64,000 bases of DNA from Pseudomonadota bacterium (GTDB taxonomy: Bacteria > Pseudomonadota > Gammaproteobacteria > Steroidobacterales > Steroidobacteraceae), in NCBI GenBank assembly GCA_037200975.1, contig JBBCGI010000001.1, forward strand, positions 4,237,716 to 4,301,715, in the 5' to 3' direction. The translations under genes were made by a program, and so were the position numbers. Below the pieces are notes generated by a model. That model saw only the letters and a list, made by a program, of their open reading frames with translations. It did no database searches and was not told the DNA's origin. Below are positions 10,927 to 24,416 of this stretch, one piece after another (within the stretch, counting starts at the first letter, position 1; each line of letters starts with the position of its first letter).

Positions 10927-12180
10927 ATGAACGAGATCCGCAATTACACGATGAACTTCGGTCCGCAGCATCCGGCGGCGCACGGCGTGTTGCGCCTGGT
11001 GCTCGAGATGGACGGCGAGGTCATCCAGAAAGCTGATCCGCACATCGGGCTGTTGCACCGGGGTACGGAGAAACTCGCCGAGTCGAAGCCGTTCAACCAA
11101 TCGATCGGCTACATGGACCGGCTCGACTACGTTTCGATGATGTGCAACGAGCACGCGTATGTTCTGGCGATCGAGCGCCTGTTGGGCGTGACGGTGCCGG
11201 TGCGCGCGCAGTACGTCCGCGTGATGTTCGACGAAGTCACGCGCGTGCTGAATCATCTGATGTGGCTCGGCGCCCACGCGCTCGATATCGGTGCGATGAC
11301 GGTTTTCCTGCTGGCGTTCAAGGAACGCGAGGACCTCATGGATTGTTATGAGGCGGTGTCGGGCACGCGTATGCATGCCACGTACTACCGCCCGGGTGGC
11401 GTGTATCGCGACCTGCCGGATTCCATGCCGAAGTACCAGGCTTCGAAGTGGCGCACGCAGAAGAACGCGGACGCGATGAACGAGGCGCGCCAGGGTTCGC
11501 TGCTCGATTTCATCGACGCTTTCGTCGGCCGGTTTCCCGCGGCCATCGACGAATACGAAACGCTGCTCACCGACAATCGCATCTGGAAGCAGCGCACGGT
11601 CAACATCGGTGTGGTCACGCCCGAACGCGCGATGGCGCTCGGGTTCACCGGCCCCATGCTGCGCGGCTCCGGCATCGTCTGGGACCTGCGCAAACACCAG
11701 CCCTATGAGATCTACGCCGATCTCGATTTCGACATCCCGGTAGGCGTGAATGGCGACTGCTATGACCGCTATCTCGTGCGCATCGAAGAGCTGCGCCAGA
11801 GCACGCGCCTCATCAAGCAATGCGTCGACTGGCTGCGCAAGAACCCGGGCCCGGTGATGATCGACGACCGCAAGGTTCGGCCGCCGCGCCGCGAAGAGAT
11901 GAAGGGCGACATGGAATCGCTCATTCACCACTTCAAGCTGTTCACGGAAGGGTATTCCGTGCCGGCCGGCGAAACCTACGCCGCCGTCGAAGCGCCGAAG
12001 GGCGAGTTCGGCATCTACCTGATCTCGGACGGGGCTAACAAGCCTTATCGTCTCAAGTGCCGCGCGCCCGGATTCGCGCACCTGTCGGCACTCGAGGAAA
12101 TGAGCAAGGGTCACATGCTGGCCGACGTGGTCGCGGTGATCGGTACACAGGACATCGTCTTCGGAGAGGTGGATCGATGA
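10927..12180 (+). CDS. nuoD: NADH-quinone oxidoreductase subunit D
   Basis: A 417-residue 49-kDa subunit related to [NiFe]-hydrogenase large subunits; it forms the quinone cavity with NuoB. Recognisable: [16 protein letters not shown] with the quinone-site His, [35 protein letters not shown] as [11 protein letters not shown], and the C-terminal [39 protein letters not shown]. The ATG follows nuoC by 3 bases and its stop overlaps the nuoE ATG as ATGA. Confidence 0.98.
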   Translation: MNEIRNYTMNFGPQHPAAHGVLRLVLEMDGEVIQKADPHIGLLHRGTEKLAESKPFNQSIGYMDRLDYVSMMCNEHAYVLAIERLLGVTVPVRAQYVRVMFDEVTRVLNHLMWLGAHALDIGAMTVFLLAFKEREDLMDCYEAVSGTRMHATYYRPGGVYRDLPDSMPKYQASKWRTQKNADAMNEARQGSLLDFIDAFVGRFPAAIDEYETLLTDNRIWKQRTVNIGVVTPERAMALGFTGPMLRGSGIVWDLRKHQPYEIYADLDFDIPVGVNGDCYDRYLVRIEELRQSTRLIKQCVDWLRKNPGPVMIDDRKVRPPRREEMKGDMESLIHHFKLFTEGYSVPAGETYAAVEAPKGEFGIYLISDGANKPYRLKCRAPGFAHLSALEEMSKGHMLADVVAVIGTQDIVFGEVDR

Positions 12181-12719
12181 CGCACGTCGTGAAGACTGCG
12201 GATGGTGGCAGCTTCGAGCCGGTGTACGGCGAGAAGGCGCGCGTGCTCAACGAACATACCCGGCACGAGATCGACGAGTGGATTGCGCGCTTCCCCGCCG
12301 GGCGCCAGCGTTCGGCGGTGTTGTCCGCGCTGCGATTCACGCAGGAGCAGAACAACGGCTTTCTCACGCCGGAATTGATGGACGGCGTCGCGGAATACCT
12401 GCGCCTGCCCAGCATCCAGGTCTACGAGGTCGCGACCTTCTATTCGATGTTCGAGACGCATCCGTGCGGCCGGCATCACGTCAGCATCTGCACGAACATC
12501 AGTTGCATGCTGAACGGCGCCGAAGACCTGGTTGCGCATTGCGAGAAGAAACTGGGCATCAAGCTCGGCGAGAGCACGAAGGACGGCCGCATCTTCCTCA
12601 AGAAAGAAGAGGAATGCCTCGCCGCCTGCACCGGCGCGCCGATGATGATGGTCGATCACGAATTCCACGAGTACCTGACACCCGAAAAGGTGGACAAGGT
12701 TCTCGACGACCTCAAGTAA
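12177..12719 (+). CDS. nuoE: NADH-quinone oxidoreductase subunit E
   Basis: A 180-residue thioredoxin-like subunit binding the 2Fe-2S cluster N1a. Cluster ligands are in CTNISCML and the later [14 protein letters not shown]. The N-terminal helical part ([26 protein letters not shown]) is typical. ATG at 12177 overlaps the nuoD stop by 4 bp; upstream extension of the frame lies within nuoD and was not used. Confidence 0.96.
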   Translation: MTHVVKTADGGSFEPVYGEKARVLNEHTRHEIDEWIARFPAGRQRSAVLSALRFTQEQNNGFLTPELMDGVAEYLRLPSIQVYEVATFYSMFETHPCGRHHVSICTNISCMLNGAEDLVAHCEKKLGIKLGESTKDGRIFLKKEEECLAACTGAPMMMVDHEFHEYLTPEKVDKVLDDLK

Positions 12720-12729
12720 GGGTAGCTCG

Positions 12730-14055
12730 ATGGCAGGCGCCGCGGAAAAATGGGCTGACAAGATGAACCTCACGGTGTTCGAGCCGTTGAAGTTCAAGGA
12801 ATCCTGGAGGCTCGAGAATTACCTCAAGATCGGCGGCTACGACGCGTGGAAAAAAATCCTCGCCGAGAAGCCGGCGCGGCTCGCCGTCGTCGACCAGGTG
12901 AAGGCTTCGGGTCTGCGCGGCCGCGGCGGCGCGGGTTTCCCGACCGGCACGAAGTGGAGCTTCATGCCGCGCGAGGCCACGATGCAGAAGTACGCCGTGT
13001 GCAACTCCGACGAATCCGAGCCCGGCACCTGCCACGATCGCGACATCCTGCGTTTCAATCCGCATTCGTTGATCGAAGGCATGGCCATCGGCGGCTACTG
13101 CATGAACGCCACGGTGGGTTACAACTACATCCGCGGCGAGTTCCTCGGCGAACCCGTGCCGCGTTTCGAAGCGGCGCTGAAGGAAGCCTATGCGGCCGGA
13201 TTGTTAGGCAAGAACATTCTCGGCTCGGGCGTCGATTTCGATCTGTACACCGCGGTAGGCGCGGGCGCGTACATCTGCGGCGAAGAAACCGCGCTGCTCG
13301 ATTCGCTCGAAGGCAAGCAGGGCAAGCCGCGCTTCAAACCGCCGTTCCCCGCCGCCTACGGTTTGTACGGCGCGCCGACCACGATCAACAACACGCAGAG
13401 TTACGCGGCGGTGCCGACCATCCTGCGCAAGGGCCCGGAGTGGTTTGCGAAGCTCGGCGTCACGAATGCGGGCGGCACAGCCATCTTCTCGGTGTCGGGC
13501 CACGTCGAAAAACCGGGCAATTACGAATTGCCGATGGGTATTCCGTTCGCCGAGCTGTTGGAGATCGCCGGCGGCATGAAAGGCGGGCGCAAGCTCAAGG
13601 CCTGTATCCCCGGTGGCTCGTCGGTGTACGTATTGCCGGCCGAAAAGATCATGGCCGCGAACATGGACTATGACTCGCTCAAGGCTGCGGGATCATCGGT
13701 AGGCTCCGCCGCGGTCATCGTGATGGACGAGACCACCTGCATGGTGAAGGTGCTCGAGCGCCTGTCGCGTTTTTATCAAAGTGAATCCTGCGGCCAGTGC
13801 ACGCCGTGCCGCGAAGGTACGGGCTGGATGAACCGTCTGATCCGCCGGATCATGGCCGGACAGGGCGAGAAGAAAGATCTGCAGTTGCTGGTGGACGTCG
13901 CGGGCCGCATCGAAGGCCACACCATCTGCGCGCTCGGCGACGCCGCCGCGTGGCCGGTGCAGAGCTTCATGAAGCACTTCCGTCATGAATTCGAATACAT
14001 GATCGACAACGGCGGTCGCAGCATCGTCGACGATCCGGCCAAGAGGGCCGCATGA
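12730..14055 (+). CDS. nuoF: NADH-quinone oxidoreductase subunit F
   Basis: A 441-residue flavoprotein that binds NADH and FMN and cluster N3. Visible: the Gly-rich nucleotide site [20 protein letters not shown], the FMN/NADH segment [28 protein letters not shown], and the 4Fe-4S ligands in [16 protein letters not shown] plus a later Cys in [10 protein letters not shown]. It lies 10 bp after nuoE and overlaps nuoG by 4 bp. Confidence 0.97.
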   Translation: MAGAAEKWADKMNLTVFEPLKFKESWRLENYLKIGGYDAWKKILAEKPARLAVVDQVKASGLRGRGGAGFPTGTKWSFMPREATMQKYAVCNSDESEPGTCHDRDILRFNPHSLIEGMAIGGYCMNATVGYNYIRGEFLGEPVPRFEAALKEAYAAGLLGKNILGSGVDFDLYTAVGAGAYICGEETALLDSLEGKQGKPRFKPPFPAAYGLYGAPTTINNTQSYAAVPTILRKGPEWFAKLGVTNAGGTAIFSVSGHVEKPGNYELPMGIPFAELLEIAGGMKGGRKLKACIPGGSSVYVLPAEKIMAANMDYDSLKAAGSSVGSAAVIVMDETTCMVKVLERLSRFYQSESCGQCTPCREGTGWMNRLIRRIMAGQGEKKDLQLLVDVAGRIEGHTICALGDAAAWPVQSFMKHFRHEFEYMIDNGGRSIVDDPAKRAA

Positions 14056-16262
14056 GCGCAGTCCCTCCCGTCACTCCGCCGGCAGCGCCGCCTTCCGACG
14101 TCGTCAACGTCGAAGTCGATGGCAAGTCCTGCCAGGGCAAGAAAGGCCAGATGATCATCCACGTCACGGACGCGCAGAACGCGTACGTGCCGCGCTTCTG
14201 CTACCACGACAAACTACCCATCGCGGCCAATTGCCGCATGTGCCTGGTCGAAGTCGAGAAGGCGCCGAAGCCGCTGCCGGCCTGCGCCACGCCCATCGGC
14301 GAAGGCATGAAGATCTTCACCAAGTCGCCGAAGGCCATCGGGGCCCAGAAAGCGACCATGGAATTCCTGCTCATCAATCATCCGCTCGACTGCCCGATCT
14401 GCGACCAGGGCGGTGAGTGCGAGCTGCAGGACCTCGCCATGGGTTTCGGCCGTGACATGGCGCGGTTCAACGAACGCAAACGCGTGGTGAAGGACAAGGA
14501 CATCGGCCCGCTGGTTTCCACCGACATGACGCGCTGCATTCATTGCACGCGCTGCGTGCGTTTCGGCCAGGACATCGCGGGCATCCAGGAGCTCGGCACC
14601 ACCGGCCGCGGCGAGCACATGGAGATCGGCACGTACGTGGAACGCGCCGTCGAACACGAACTGTCGGGCAACATCATCGACCTGTGCCCGGTCGGCGCGC
14701 TCAACTCCAAGCCGTTCCGGTATCGCGCGCGTTCCTGGGAAATGACCCAGGCTGCGCTGATTTCGCCGCATGACGGCGTGGGTACGAACCTCTTCGGTCA
14801 CGTGTTGCGCGGCAAGTTGATGCGCGTGGTGCCGCGTCCGAATGACGCCATCAACGAGACCTGGATCGCCGATCGCGATCGCTACAGCTACGAAGGCATT
14901 TATTCTGCCGATCGGCTTGATGGTCCGATGGTGCGCGAAGACGGCGAATGGAAACGCGTCAGCTGGGAAGTCGCCCTCGAGACGGCTGCCAAGGCGCTGA
15001 AGGGCGCGGGCGCGGAGCTCGCGACACTGGCCAGCAGCTCGGCGACGGTCGAGGAGCTCTACCTGCTCGGCAAGCTCACGCGCGCGCTGGGCTCGGCCAA
15101 CATCGATCATCGCCTGCGCCAGGCAGATTTCCGCGACCAGTCCGCTGATCCCGCGGCGCCAGGTCTCGGCGGCTTGGCCATCGCCGCCATCGACCAGCTC
15201 GATGCGTTGCTGGTCGTCGGCTCCAACCTGCGGCGTGAAGCGCCGGTGCTCGCGCATCGCGTGCGCAAGGCCGCGAAGCGTGGCGCGAAAATTTCCTTCC
15301 TGAACCCGACCCGGTTCGATTACCTGTTCCCGGTTGCCGCGTATCTCGAGTCTTCCCCGGCCAAGCAGATCGCGGACCTCGCGGCTATCTACACGGCCTG
15401 CCTCGATGGCGCCGCGGCGCCGAAACACCTGGCGACACTGGTTGCCGGTGCGCAGGCCAATGTGGGCCATCGCGCCATTGCGGCCGCGCTCAAGTCCGGA
15501 CAGAAGCGCGCGATCTGGCTCGGCGCGCTGGCGCTGCGCCATCCGGCCTATGCGGATCTGCGCGCCGTCGCGGCCGCCATCGCCGTGGCGACCGGCGCGA
15601 CGCTTGGCACCTTGGCCGAAGGCGGCAATTCCGCAGGTGCGTATCTCGCGGGCGCCGTGCCGCATCGCGAGCCGGGCGGCGTCGCCGCCGCCAGCGCCGG
15701 CAAAAATGCGCGCGAGATGTTTGCGCAGCCACAGAAAGCCTATCTACTGTTCGGTGGCGCCGAGCCCTGGGCCGACGGCCTGGGTCCGGATGCCATCAAG
15801 GCGCTGGGCGGCGCGGGTTTCGTCGTGGCCGCCACGCCGTATGCCGACGAGACGCTCAAGTCTGTCGCCCACGTGTTGCTGCCGATTTCCACGTTTGTCG
15901 AAACTTCGGGCACCTACGTGAACCTCGAAGGCTTGTGGCAGAGCTTCACCGGTGCGGCGAAGCCGTTGGGCGAGGCGCGCCCGGGCTGGAAGGTGCTGCG
16001 GGTGCTCGGCAATCTCGCCGCCGTTGCGGATTTCGACTACCAATCGTCCGAAGAAATACGCGAGGAAGCGCGCGCCTTGTGCGGTGGAGTCGTCGCGGCT
16101 TCGTACCAGGGCTCGCATGAGTCGAAGGTGAGCGACGTCGATGCGCGCGTGATCGACGTGCCCATGTATTCGATCGATGCCGTGCTGCGCCGCGCGCCCT
16201 CGTTGCAACGTACGAAGGAAGGCAAACTCGCCGCCGTGGTGTACGGGAGCCAGGGCACGTGA
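14052..16262 (+). CDS. nuoG: NADH-quinone oxidoreductase subunit G
   Basis: A 736-residue subunit carrying several clusters. The N-terminal 2Fe-2S domain has [15 protein letters not shown]; the unusual His-Cys3 cluster N5 is in the [18 protein letters not shown] segment; the ferredoxin-like site has CIHCTRC. The rest is a molybdopterin-oxidoreductase-like domain without cofactor residues, as usual for NuoG. It is shorter than the E. coli protein (about 900 residues), close to the proteobacterial alpha/beta type. Overlaps nuoF (4 bp) and nuoH (4 bp). Confidence 0.97.
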   Translation: MSAVPPVTPPAAPPSDVVNVEVDGKSCQGKKGQMIIHVTDAQNAYVPRFCYHDKLPIAANCRMCLVEVEKAPKPLPACATPIGEGMKIFTKSPKAIGAQKATMEFLLINHPLDCPICDQGGECELQDLAMGFGRDMARFNERKRVVKDKDIGPLVSTDMTRCIHCTRCVRFGQDIAGIQELGTTGRGEHMEIGTYVERAVEHELSGNIIDLCPVGALNSKPFRYRARSWEMTQAALISPHDGVGTNLFGHVLRGKLMRVVPRPNDAINETWIADRDRYSYEGIYSADRLDGPMVREDGEWKRVSWEVALETAAKALKGAGAELATLASSSATVEELYLLGKLTRALGSANIDHRLRQADFRDQSADPAAPGLGGLAIAAIDQLDALLVVGSNLRREAPVLAHRVRKAAKRGAKISFLNPTRFDYLFPVAAYLESSPAKQIADLAAIYTACLDGAAAPKHLATLVAGAQANVGHRAIAAALKSGQKRAIWLGALALRHPAYADLRAVAAAIAVATGATLGTLAEGGNSAGAYLAGAVPHREPGGVAAASAGKNAREMFAQPQKAYLLFGGAEPWADGLGPDAIKALGGAGFVVAATPYADETLKSVAHVLLPISTFVETSGTYVNLEGLWQSFTGAAKPLGEARPGWKVLRVLGNLAAVADFDYQSSEEIREEARALCGGVVAASYQGSHESKVSDVDARVIDVPMYSIDAVLRRAPSLQRTKEGKLAAVVYGSQGT

Positions 16263-17359
16263 GTGGCCTGCTCGAAAACGGGCTGAACCTCTGGCAGAGC
16301 CTGCCGAGCTACGTGCGTTCCACCGCGTGGATTCTGCTCGTGACCGTTGCGCTGATCCTGTCTGTCGCGTTCACGACGCTGCTCGAGCGCAAGGTGATCG
16401 GCTGGATGCAGCTGCGCCGCGGCCCGAACCGCGTCGGCAGCATTTTCGGTTTCCTGCCCGGCATCTTTCAGCCGTTCGCGGACGTCATCAAGCTGCTGGT
16501 CAAGGAAGTCGTCATTCCGGCGAAGTCGAACAAGATCCTGTTCCGGCTCGCCCCGATCATCACGCTCGTTCCCGCCTTCGCGATCTGGGCGGTCATTCCG
16601 CTCGATCCCAATCTCGTGATCGCCGACGTCAACGCCGGTCTACTCTACGTGCTCGCGCTCACCTCGGTCGGTGTGTACGGCGTCATCATGGCGGGCTGGG
16701 CGTCGAACTCGAAGTACGCGTTCCTGGGCGCCATGCGCTCCGCCGCGCAGATCGTCGCGTACGAAATCGCCATGGGCTTCGCGCTGGTCGGCGTGATCAT
16801 GGCGGCCGGTAGTTTGAACCTGGGCGACATCGTGCGACATCAGCAGGGTGCATTCCTCGCCTGGAACTGGTCCTGGCTGTTCCCGCTGTTCGTCGTGTAT
16901 TTCATCTCGGGCGTCGCCGAAACCAATCGCGCACCGTTCGACGTTGCCGAAGGCGAATCCGAAATCGTCGCCGGCTTCCACGTGGAATATTCCGGCATCG
17001 CCTTCGCGCTGTTCTTCCTGGCCGAATACGCCAACATGATCCTGATCTCGGCGCTGACCGCGATCTTCTTCGTGGGCGGCTGGTTGAGCCCGTTCGATGG
17101 TTACATCCCGGCCGACGCCGCCATCCGCACCTGGCCCGTCGTGGGCTGGTTCCTGAGCGACGGCTTCCACTGGCTGTTCTTCAAACTCTTCTGCTTCCTG
17201 TTTCTGTTCCTCTGGTTCCGGGCCACGTTCCCGCGCTACCGCTACGACCAGATCATGCGTCTCGGCTGGAAGATCCTGATTCCAGTGACCATCGTCTGGA
17301 TCGCGGTTGAAGGCGTGATGGTGTATTTCAAGGTCGGACCGTGGAGCGTTGCCTCCTAA
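16259..17359 (+). CDS. nuoH: NADH-quinone oxidoreductase subunit H
   Basis: A 366-residue membrane subunit that completes the quinone chamber, with about eight or nine hydrophobic helices. Diagnostic segments: [21 protein letters not shown], the amphipathic [38 protein letters not shown], and the late [18 protein letters not shown]. The GTG start at 16259 overlaps the nuoG stop (GTGA). Length is normal. Confidence 0.97.
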   Translation: MSGLLENGLNLWQSLPSYVRSTAWILLVTVALILSVAFTTLLERKVIGWMQLRRGPNRVGSIFGFLPGIFQPFADVIKLLVKEVVIPAKSNKILFRLAPIITLVPAFAIWAVIPLDPNLVIADVNAGLLYVLALTSVGVYGVIMAGWASNSKYAFLGAMRSAAQIVAYEIAMGFALVGVIMAAGSLNLGDIVRHQQGAFLAWNWSWLFPLFVVYFISGVAETNRAPFDVAEGESEIVAGFHVEYSGIAFALFFLAEYANMILISALTAIFFVGGWLSPFDGYIPADAAIRTWPVVGWFLSDGFHWLFFKLFCFLFLFLWFRATFPRYRYDQIMRLGWKILIPVTIVWIAVEGVMVYFKVGPWSVAS

Positions 17360-17371
17360 GGCGGACTCAAC

Positions 17372-17851
17372 ATGCGCAACGTCATTAAAACTTTCGCCCT
17401 GTGGGAATTGCTCAAGGGCCTGTCGGTGACGGCGAAGACCTTCTTCCGCCGCAAATTCACCATCAACTACCCGGAAGAGAAGACCCCGCAGTCGGCGCGG
17501 TTCCGCGGTCTGCATGCGCTGCGGCGTTATCCGAACGGCGAAGAGCGCTGCATCGCCTGCAAGTTGTGCGAGGCCGTGTGCCCCGCGCTCGCCATCACCA
17601 TCGAGTCCGATGTCGCCAACGACGGCACGCGCCGCACGACGCGTTACGACATCGATCTGTTCAAGTGCATCTACTGCGGCTTCTGCGAAGAGGCCTGCCC
17701 GGTGGACGCGATCGTTGAAACGCGCATCCACGAGTACCACATGGAGCATCGCGGCGAGAACATCATGACGAAAGACAAACTGCTCGCCGTGGGCGAGCGG
17801 TACGACGCGTTGATCAGCGCCGACAAGGCCGCTGACGCGGCGTATAGATAA
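17372..17851 (+). CDS. nuoI: NADH-quinone oxidoreductase subunit I
   Basis: A 159-residue ferredoxin-type subunit with two 4Fe-4S clusters (N6a and N6b). The ligands are [15 protein letters not shown] and [16 protein letters not shown], each with a CxxCxxCxxxCP pattern. The GRF/RG-type segment [17 protein letters not shown] precedes the first. Conserved C-terminal RYD motif. Starts 12 bp after nuoH. Confidence 0.97.
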   Translation: MRNVIKTFALWELLKGLSVTAKTFFRRKFTINYPEEKTPQSARFRGLHALRRYPNGEERCIACKLCEAVCPALAITIESDVANDGTRRTTRYDIDLFKCIYCGFCEEACPVDAIVETRIHEYHMEHRGENIMTKDKLLAVGERYDALISADKAADAAYR

Positions 17852-17873
17852 GAACAAGGGTCAGGGGAACAGG

Positions 17874-18515
17874 GTGTTAGTCGAGATTCTCTTCTGGGTG
17901 TTTGCGTCGATCCTGACGCTGTCCGCGCTCGGCATGATCACGGTGCGCAATCCCGTGCACTCGGCGTTGCTGCTGGTGCTGTGCTTCTTTACGAGCGCCG
18001 CCATCTGGCTGCTGATCGAAGCGGAGTTCCTCGCCGTCGTGCTGATCCTCGTCTACGTCGGCGCCGTCATGGTGCTGTTCCTTTTTGTCGTGATGATGCT
18101 CGACATCAACGTCGAGGAAGTGAAAGCGCGCGTCACGCGCTACGCACTGCTCGGCGGCATCGTTGCCGGCGCAGTGGTGTTCGAGATCGTGAGCGTGGTG
18201 TGGACGCGCAGCCTCGGCGTCGAGGTGACGGAGGGCGCCGCCGCCCAGCCTGCGACCTACAGCAACACCGCCGAGCTCGGCAAATTGCTGTACACCGAAT
18301 ACGTCTATCCGTTCGAACTCGCCGCGATGATCCTGCTGATTGCCATCGTCGCCGCGATCTCGCTCACGATGCGCAAACGCACCGGGCTCAAGCAGCAGAA
18401 CATTGCGCGGCAGATCGCCGCGCGCGCGGAAGATCGCGTGCGCATCGTCAAGGTCGCGCCCGTGAGGGCGGACGCCCCCGCGCCGGAGCAGACTTCGAAG
18501 GGGACTGGCCCGTGA
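17874..18515 (+). CDS. nuoJ: NADH-quinone oxidoreductase subunit J
   Basis: A 213-residue membrane subunit with five hydrophobic helices. The third helix holds the family motif [24 protein letters not shown] with the pi-bulge region. The C-terminal 45 residues after the last helix are hydrophilic and variable. The GTG start at 17874 follows an AGGGG site; the stop overlaps the nuoK GTG by 4 bp. Confidence 0.95.
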   Translation: MLVEILFWVFASILTLSALGMITVRNPVHSALLLVLCFFTSAAIWLLIEAEFLAVVLILVYVGAVMVLFLFVVMMLDINVEEVKARVTRYALLGGIVAGAVVFEIVSVVWTRSLGVEVTEGAAAQPATYSNTAELGKLLYTEYVYPFELAAMILLIAIVAAISLTMRKRTGLKQQNIARQIAARAEDRVRIVKVAPVRADAPAPEQTSKGTGP

Positions 18516-18817
18516 TCCAACTGAACTGGCTGCTGGTCATTTCGGGCGTGCTGTTCGCGATTTCGGTCGCGGGCATGTTCATCAATCGCAAGAACCTGAT
18601 CCTGCTGCTGATGTGCGTGGAGCTGTTGCTGCTCGCGGTGAATTTCAACTTCGTCGCGTTCTCGCGTTTCAACGGCGACATCAACGGGCAGATCTTCGTG
18701 TTCTTTGTGTTGACTGTCGCCGCGGCGGAATCCGCCATTGGCCTCGCGATCCTGGTAGTGCTGTTCCGCGAACGCCGCAGCATCAACGTCGAAGACCTGA
18801 GCACCTTGAAGGGTTGA
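18512..18817 (+). CDS. nuoK: NADH-quinone oxidoreductase subunit K
   Basis: A 101-residue Mrp-like membrane subunit with three helices and the two buried glutamates: one in [11 protein letters not shown] and one in [13 protein letters not shown]. Both are essential for proton transfer in the family. GTG start at 18512, overlapping nuoJ by 4 bp. The frame is open upstream, but that part lies inside nuoJ. Confidence 0.96.
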   Translation: MIQLNWLLVISGVLFAISVAGMFINRKNLILLLMCVELLLLAVNFNFVAFSRFNGDINGQIFVFFVLTVAAAESAIGLAILVVLFRERRSINVEDLSTLKG

Positions 18818-18821
18818 GCGC

Positions 18822-20933
<2,112 letters not shown>

Positions 20934-20955
20934 TCAAAGAAGAAATAGAGAACAC

Positions 20956-22473
20956 ATGCAGGGGTTTGGCTTGTTATCGCTTCTGACCTGGTTGCCCATC
21001 GCGGGCGGCCTCGTCGTGCTGTTCATCGGCGATCGCGGCATCAAGGCCGGCCGCTGGGTCGCGCTCGCCACCGCCGTCGTCGTGTTCGGCGCGTCCATCC
21101 CGCTGTACACCGGCTTCGACATCTCGAAGTTCGACTTCCAGTTCGTCGAGCAGATGCCGTGGATTCCGGCGCTGCACTCGTCTTACTACTTCGGCATCGA
21201 CGGCATCTCGCTGCCGCTGATCCTGCTGACCACGCTCATCACCATTCCGGTCATCGGCGCCGCCTGGACCGTGATCGAATCGCGCCCCGCGCAGTACTAC
21301 GCCGCCTTCCTCATCATGGAAGGCCTGATGATCGGCGTGTTCTCCGCGCTCGATGGTCTGCTGTTCTACTTTTTCTGGGAAGCGATGCTCATCCCGATGT
21401 TCCTCATCATCGGCGTGTGGGGTGGTCCGCGGCGCGTGTACGCGACGCTCAAGTTCTTCCTGTACACGTTCCTCGGTTCCGTATTCATGCTGGTCGCGCT
21501 CATCTACATGGTGATCAAGACCGGCGACTTCAGCATCGCGTCCTTTCAGGCGCTGCCGCTGACCGCGACCGAGCAGATGTGGATCTTCTTCGCGTTCTTC
21601 GCGGCCTTCGCCGTGAAGATTCCGATGGTGCCGGTGCACACATGGTTGCCGGACGCGCACGTCGAGGCGCCCACGGGCGGCTCCGTCGTGCTGGCCGCGA
21701 TCATGTTGAAGATGGGTGGATATGGCTTCCTGCGTTTCAGCCTGCCCATCACGCCGGATGCGAGCCGCGAATTCGACTGGTTGTTGATCGGCCTGTCGCT
21801 CGTCGCCGTCGTGTACATCGGCTTCGTCGCGCTGGTGCAGACCGACATGAAGAAGCTGATCGCCTATTCATCGATCGCGCACATGGGTTTCGTGACGCTC
21901 GGTTCGTTTCTCGTGTACGACATCGTTGCCAACACCGGAGCGGTGCAGGGCGCCGGCATGGGAATCACCGGCGCGATGGTGCAGATGGTGTCGCACGGCC
22001 TGATATCCGGCGCATTGTTCCTGTGCGTGGGCGTCATGTACGACCGCGTTCATTCGCGCGAGATCAGTGCGTACGGCGGCGTCGTCAACACGATGCCGAA
22101 GTTCGCCGCGTTCATGGTGCTGTTCGCGTTGGCGAACTCCGGCCTGCCGGGCACGTCCGGATTCGTGGGCGAGTTCCTCGTCATCATCGCCGCGTTCAAG
22201 GCCAACTTCTGGTACGCGTTCCTCGCCGGCCTGACATTGATCCTGGGCGCCGCGTACACGTTGTGGCTGGTCAAGCGCGTGATCTTCGGCGAAGTGGCTA
22301 ACCACCACGTCGCGGACCTCAAGGATCTCAACCGCCGCGAATTCGCAATCCTCACGCTGCTGGCGGTCGCCGTGCTGGCCGTGGGCCTGTGGCCCGCGCC
22401 GCTGACAGATGTGATGGAAGCCACCGTCCAGCATCTCGTCCAGCAGATCGCGCTGAGCAAGCTGCCCTTATGA
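20956..22473 (+). CDS. nuoM: NADH-quinone oxidoreductase subunit M
   Basis: A 505-residue antiporter-like proton-pumping subunit with about 14 helices. Visible: FYFFWEAMLIPMFLIIGVWGG with the functional Glu, KIPMVPVHTWLPDAHVEAPTGGSVVLA, and KKLIAYSSIAHMGFVTLG with the central Lys. Starts 22 bp after nuoL and overlaps nuoN by 4 bp. Confidence 0.97.
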   Translation: MQGFGLLSLLTWLPIAGGLVVLFIGDRGIKAGRWVALATAVVVFGASIPLYTGFDISKFDFQFVEQMPWIPALHSSYYFGIDGISLPLILLTTLITIPVIGAAWTVIESRPAQYYAAFLIMEGLMIGVFSALDGLLFYFFWEAMLIPMFLIIGVWGGPRRVYATLKFFLYTFLGSVFMLVALIYMVIKTGDFSIASFQALPLTATEQMWIFFAFFAAFAVKIPMVPVHTWLPDAHVEAPTGGSVVLAAIMLKMGGYGFLRFSLPITPDASREFDWLLIGLSLVAVVYIGFVALVQTDMKKLIAYSSIAHMGFVTLGSFLVYDIVANTGAVQGAGMGITGAMVQMVSHGLISGALFLCVGVMYDRVHSREISAYGGVVNTMPKFAAFMVLFALANSGLPGTSGFVGEFLVIIAAFKANFWYAFLAGLTLILGAAYTLWLVKRVIFGEVANHHVADLKDLNRREFAILTLLAVAVLAVGLWPAPLTDVMEATVQHLVQQIALSKLPL

Positions 22474-23918
22474 ACAATCTTCCCGCGATGACCTGGGCGA
22501 GCCTGCAACCTGCGTTGCCGGAGATTTACCTGGCCGCGGCGGTGTGTGTGCTGCTGCTGGCGGATGTGTTCTTTGGCGACCGGCACCGCAAGCTGGCCCC
22601 GACGCTCACGTTGATAATCCTCGCCATCGGCGCATTGCTCACGGCCCGGTACGCCAATGTGACCGAACGCGTGCTGCTGTTCGCGGACAGCTATGTGGCC
22701 GATCCGCTGGCCGTGTTCCTCAAACTATTCGGTTTCGCGAGCATGGCGGTGGCGCTGCTGTACTCGCGCGAATACCTCGAACGTCGCGGCATGATGCGCG
22801 GCGAGTACTACGTGCTGGCGCTGACGACACTGCTCGGTGTGTTCGTGCTGGCGTCCGCCAACAGCCTGCTGACCGTGTACATCGGCGTCGAGTTGCTGTC
22901 GCTGTCGCTGTACGCGATGGTCGCATTCGATCGCGAATCCGGCATCGCGGCCGAATCGGCGATGAAGTACTTCGTGCTCGGCGCCATCGCGTCGGGAATG
23001 ATGCTGTACGGCATGTCGATCATCTACGGCCTCAACGGAACATTGCGTCTCGACGATCTAGCCGACAAGGCGATGGGCGCGCCGAGCCTCGGCATGATCC
23101 TCGGCCTCGTGTTCCTCGTCGTCGCCGTCGCGTTCAAATTCGGCGCCGTGCCGTTCCATATGTGGCTGCCGGACGTGTACACCGGCGCGCCGACCGGCGT
23201 GACGCTGTTTCTTTCGACGCTGCCGCACGTCGCGTATTTCTCTCTGGCGTTCAGATTGTTGGCTCATGGCATGGGCAGCGTGGGCGAGGCGTGGCAGAGC
23301 ATGCTCGCGCCGCTGGCCGTGCTGTCGATGGTGTTCGGCAACGTCGTCGCCATCGCGCAGACGAATCTCAAACGCATGCTGGCGTATTCGGCCATCGGCA
23401 ACGTCGGCTTCATCCTGCTCGGTTTCGTCACCGGCACCGAAGCGGGCTACGAAGCTGCGCTGTATTACACCGTCGTCTACGTGATCATGACGCTGGGCAG
23501 CTTCGGCGTGCTGGTGCTCGCGAGCCGCGCCGGGTTCGAAGCCGAGGACCTCGATCAGTTCAAGGGCCTCTACAAACGCGATCCGTTGCTGGCCTACGTG
23601 ATGATGGCGCTGATGTTTTCGACCGCCGGCGTTCCGCCGTTCGTCGGGTTCTGGGCGAAGTTCGCGATCTTCCAGGCGCTGTGGTTGAGCGGGCACATGT
23701 GGCTCATCCTGATCGGCGCCGCGGTGTCGGTGATCGGCGTGTTCTATTACCTGCGCATCGTGAAGCTGATGTTCTTCGACGCGCCCGGCGATCTGCCCAG
23801 CGGCGCGTCGGGCGGGGTGGCGGTGCGAGCCGTGCTCGCGCTCAACGGATTCGCGGTGCTGGCGCTCGGAATCGCGCCCAACGCATTGATTCAAATCTGC
23901 GCACGGGTGCTCGGCTGA
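22470..23918 (+). CDS. nuoN: NADH-quinone oxidoreductase subunit N
   Basis: A 482-residue antiporter-like subunit, last gene of the nuo operon. It shows YIGVELLSLSLYAMVAFDR with the conserved Glu, KFGAVPFHMWLPDVYTGAPTGVTLFLSTLPHVA, and KRMLAYSAIGNVGFILLG with the central Lys. The ATG at 22470 overlaps the nuoM stop (ATGA); the frame runs open upstream inside nuoM. No clear terminator follows; the initiator tRNA promoter begins 29 bp downstream. Confidence 0.97.
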   Translation: MNNLPAMTWASLQPALPEIYLAAAVCVLLLADVFFGDRHRKLAPTLTLIILAIGALLTARYANVTERVLLFADSYVADPLAVFLKLFGFASMAVALLYSREYLERRGMMRGEYYVLALTTLLGVFVLASANSLLTVYIGVELLSLSLYAMVAFDRESGIAAESAMKYFVLGAIASGMMLYGMSIIYGLNGTLRLDDLADKAMGAPSLGMILGLVFLVVAVAFKFGAVPFHMWLPDVYTGAPTGVTLFLSTLPHVAYFSLAFRLLAHGMGSVGEAWQSMLAPLAVLSMVFGNVVAIAQTNLKRMLAYSAIGNVGFILLGFVTGTEAGYEAALYYTVVYVIMTLGSFGVLVLASRAGFEAEDLDQFKGLYKRDPLLAYVMMALMFSTAGVPPFVGFWAKFAIFQALWLSGHMWLILIGAAVSVIGVFYYLRIVKLMFFDAPGDLPSGASGGVAVRAVLALNGFAVLALGIAPNALIQICARVLG

Positions 23919-23946
23919 GGCATTCGCCGGATCAGGCCGATAGGGT

Positions 23947-23975
23947 TTGCAAAGACGCGGTTCTTGGATAAGAAT
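23947..23975 (+). promoter_or_regulatory. Promoter of the initiator tRNA
   Basis: TTGCAA (23947-23952), exactly 17 bp, AAGAAT (23970-23975), then the G+C-rich discriminator GCGCGCCCCC typical of stringently controlled stable-RNA promoters. The tRNA begins 33 bases after the -10 box. Confidence 0.55.
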
Positions 23976-24008
23976 GCGCGCCCCCTCGCCAGAGGGGTTC
24001 GGATCGGG

Positions 24009-24085
<77 letters not shown>

Positions 24086-24416
24086 TTTCGACTTCGATAG
24101 GCCATGAATCGCGCGGCCCGCGCGCCGGTTCGCTGCGCGACCGAAGTGTTTCTCGAAAGCCCTGTGAGCAGGGCTCACGCTCTCTCATTCAATCCGGTCA
24201 TACCGCCCGGCGACGCGCCTATATAGATAGATGCACGGAGGTTCGGCGGTTGCATGGAAAACCCCCGACTCTGACGTACCGGTCCGCGATGACCGTAACG
24301 ATTCGTCTGCGCGCTGGCTCACAGTAATCCCATAGCTCCGCCTCAATTCATCCAATCGCGCCGCGAATTGCGCTAACTTCGCCGTTCCCCGAAGCGAACA
24401 ACAAAAATAACGAGCG
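24086..24416 (+). other. 331-bp gene-free stretch after tRNA-fMet
   Basis: No credible gene is seen. It contains one 7-bp hairpin (AGCCCTG/CAGGGCT, 24158-24175) without a T tract, so not a convincing terminator. Base composition is more A+T rich towards the right end (around 24330-24416), before the acyltransferase. No repeat of the tRNA 3' end was found here. Confidence 0.5.

Noticed and set aside
10354-12114. Long minus-strand open frame (586 codons) opposite nuoC/nuoD
   Set aside because: Low-complexity Arg/His/Asp-rich translation, no family match, and it lies opposite nuoC and nuoD with fully conserved motifs. Typical antisense shadow in G+C-rich DNA.
24158-24175. 7-bp hairpin after tRNA-fMet considered as a terminator
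   Set aside because: No T tract follows; kept only as a note within the gene-free stretch.
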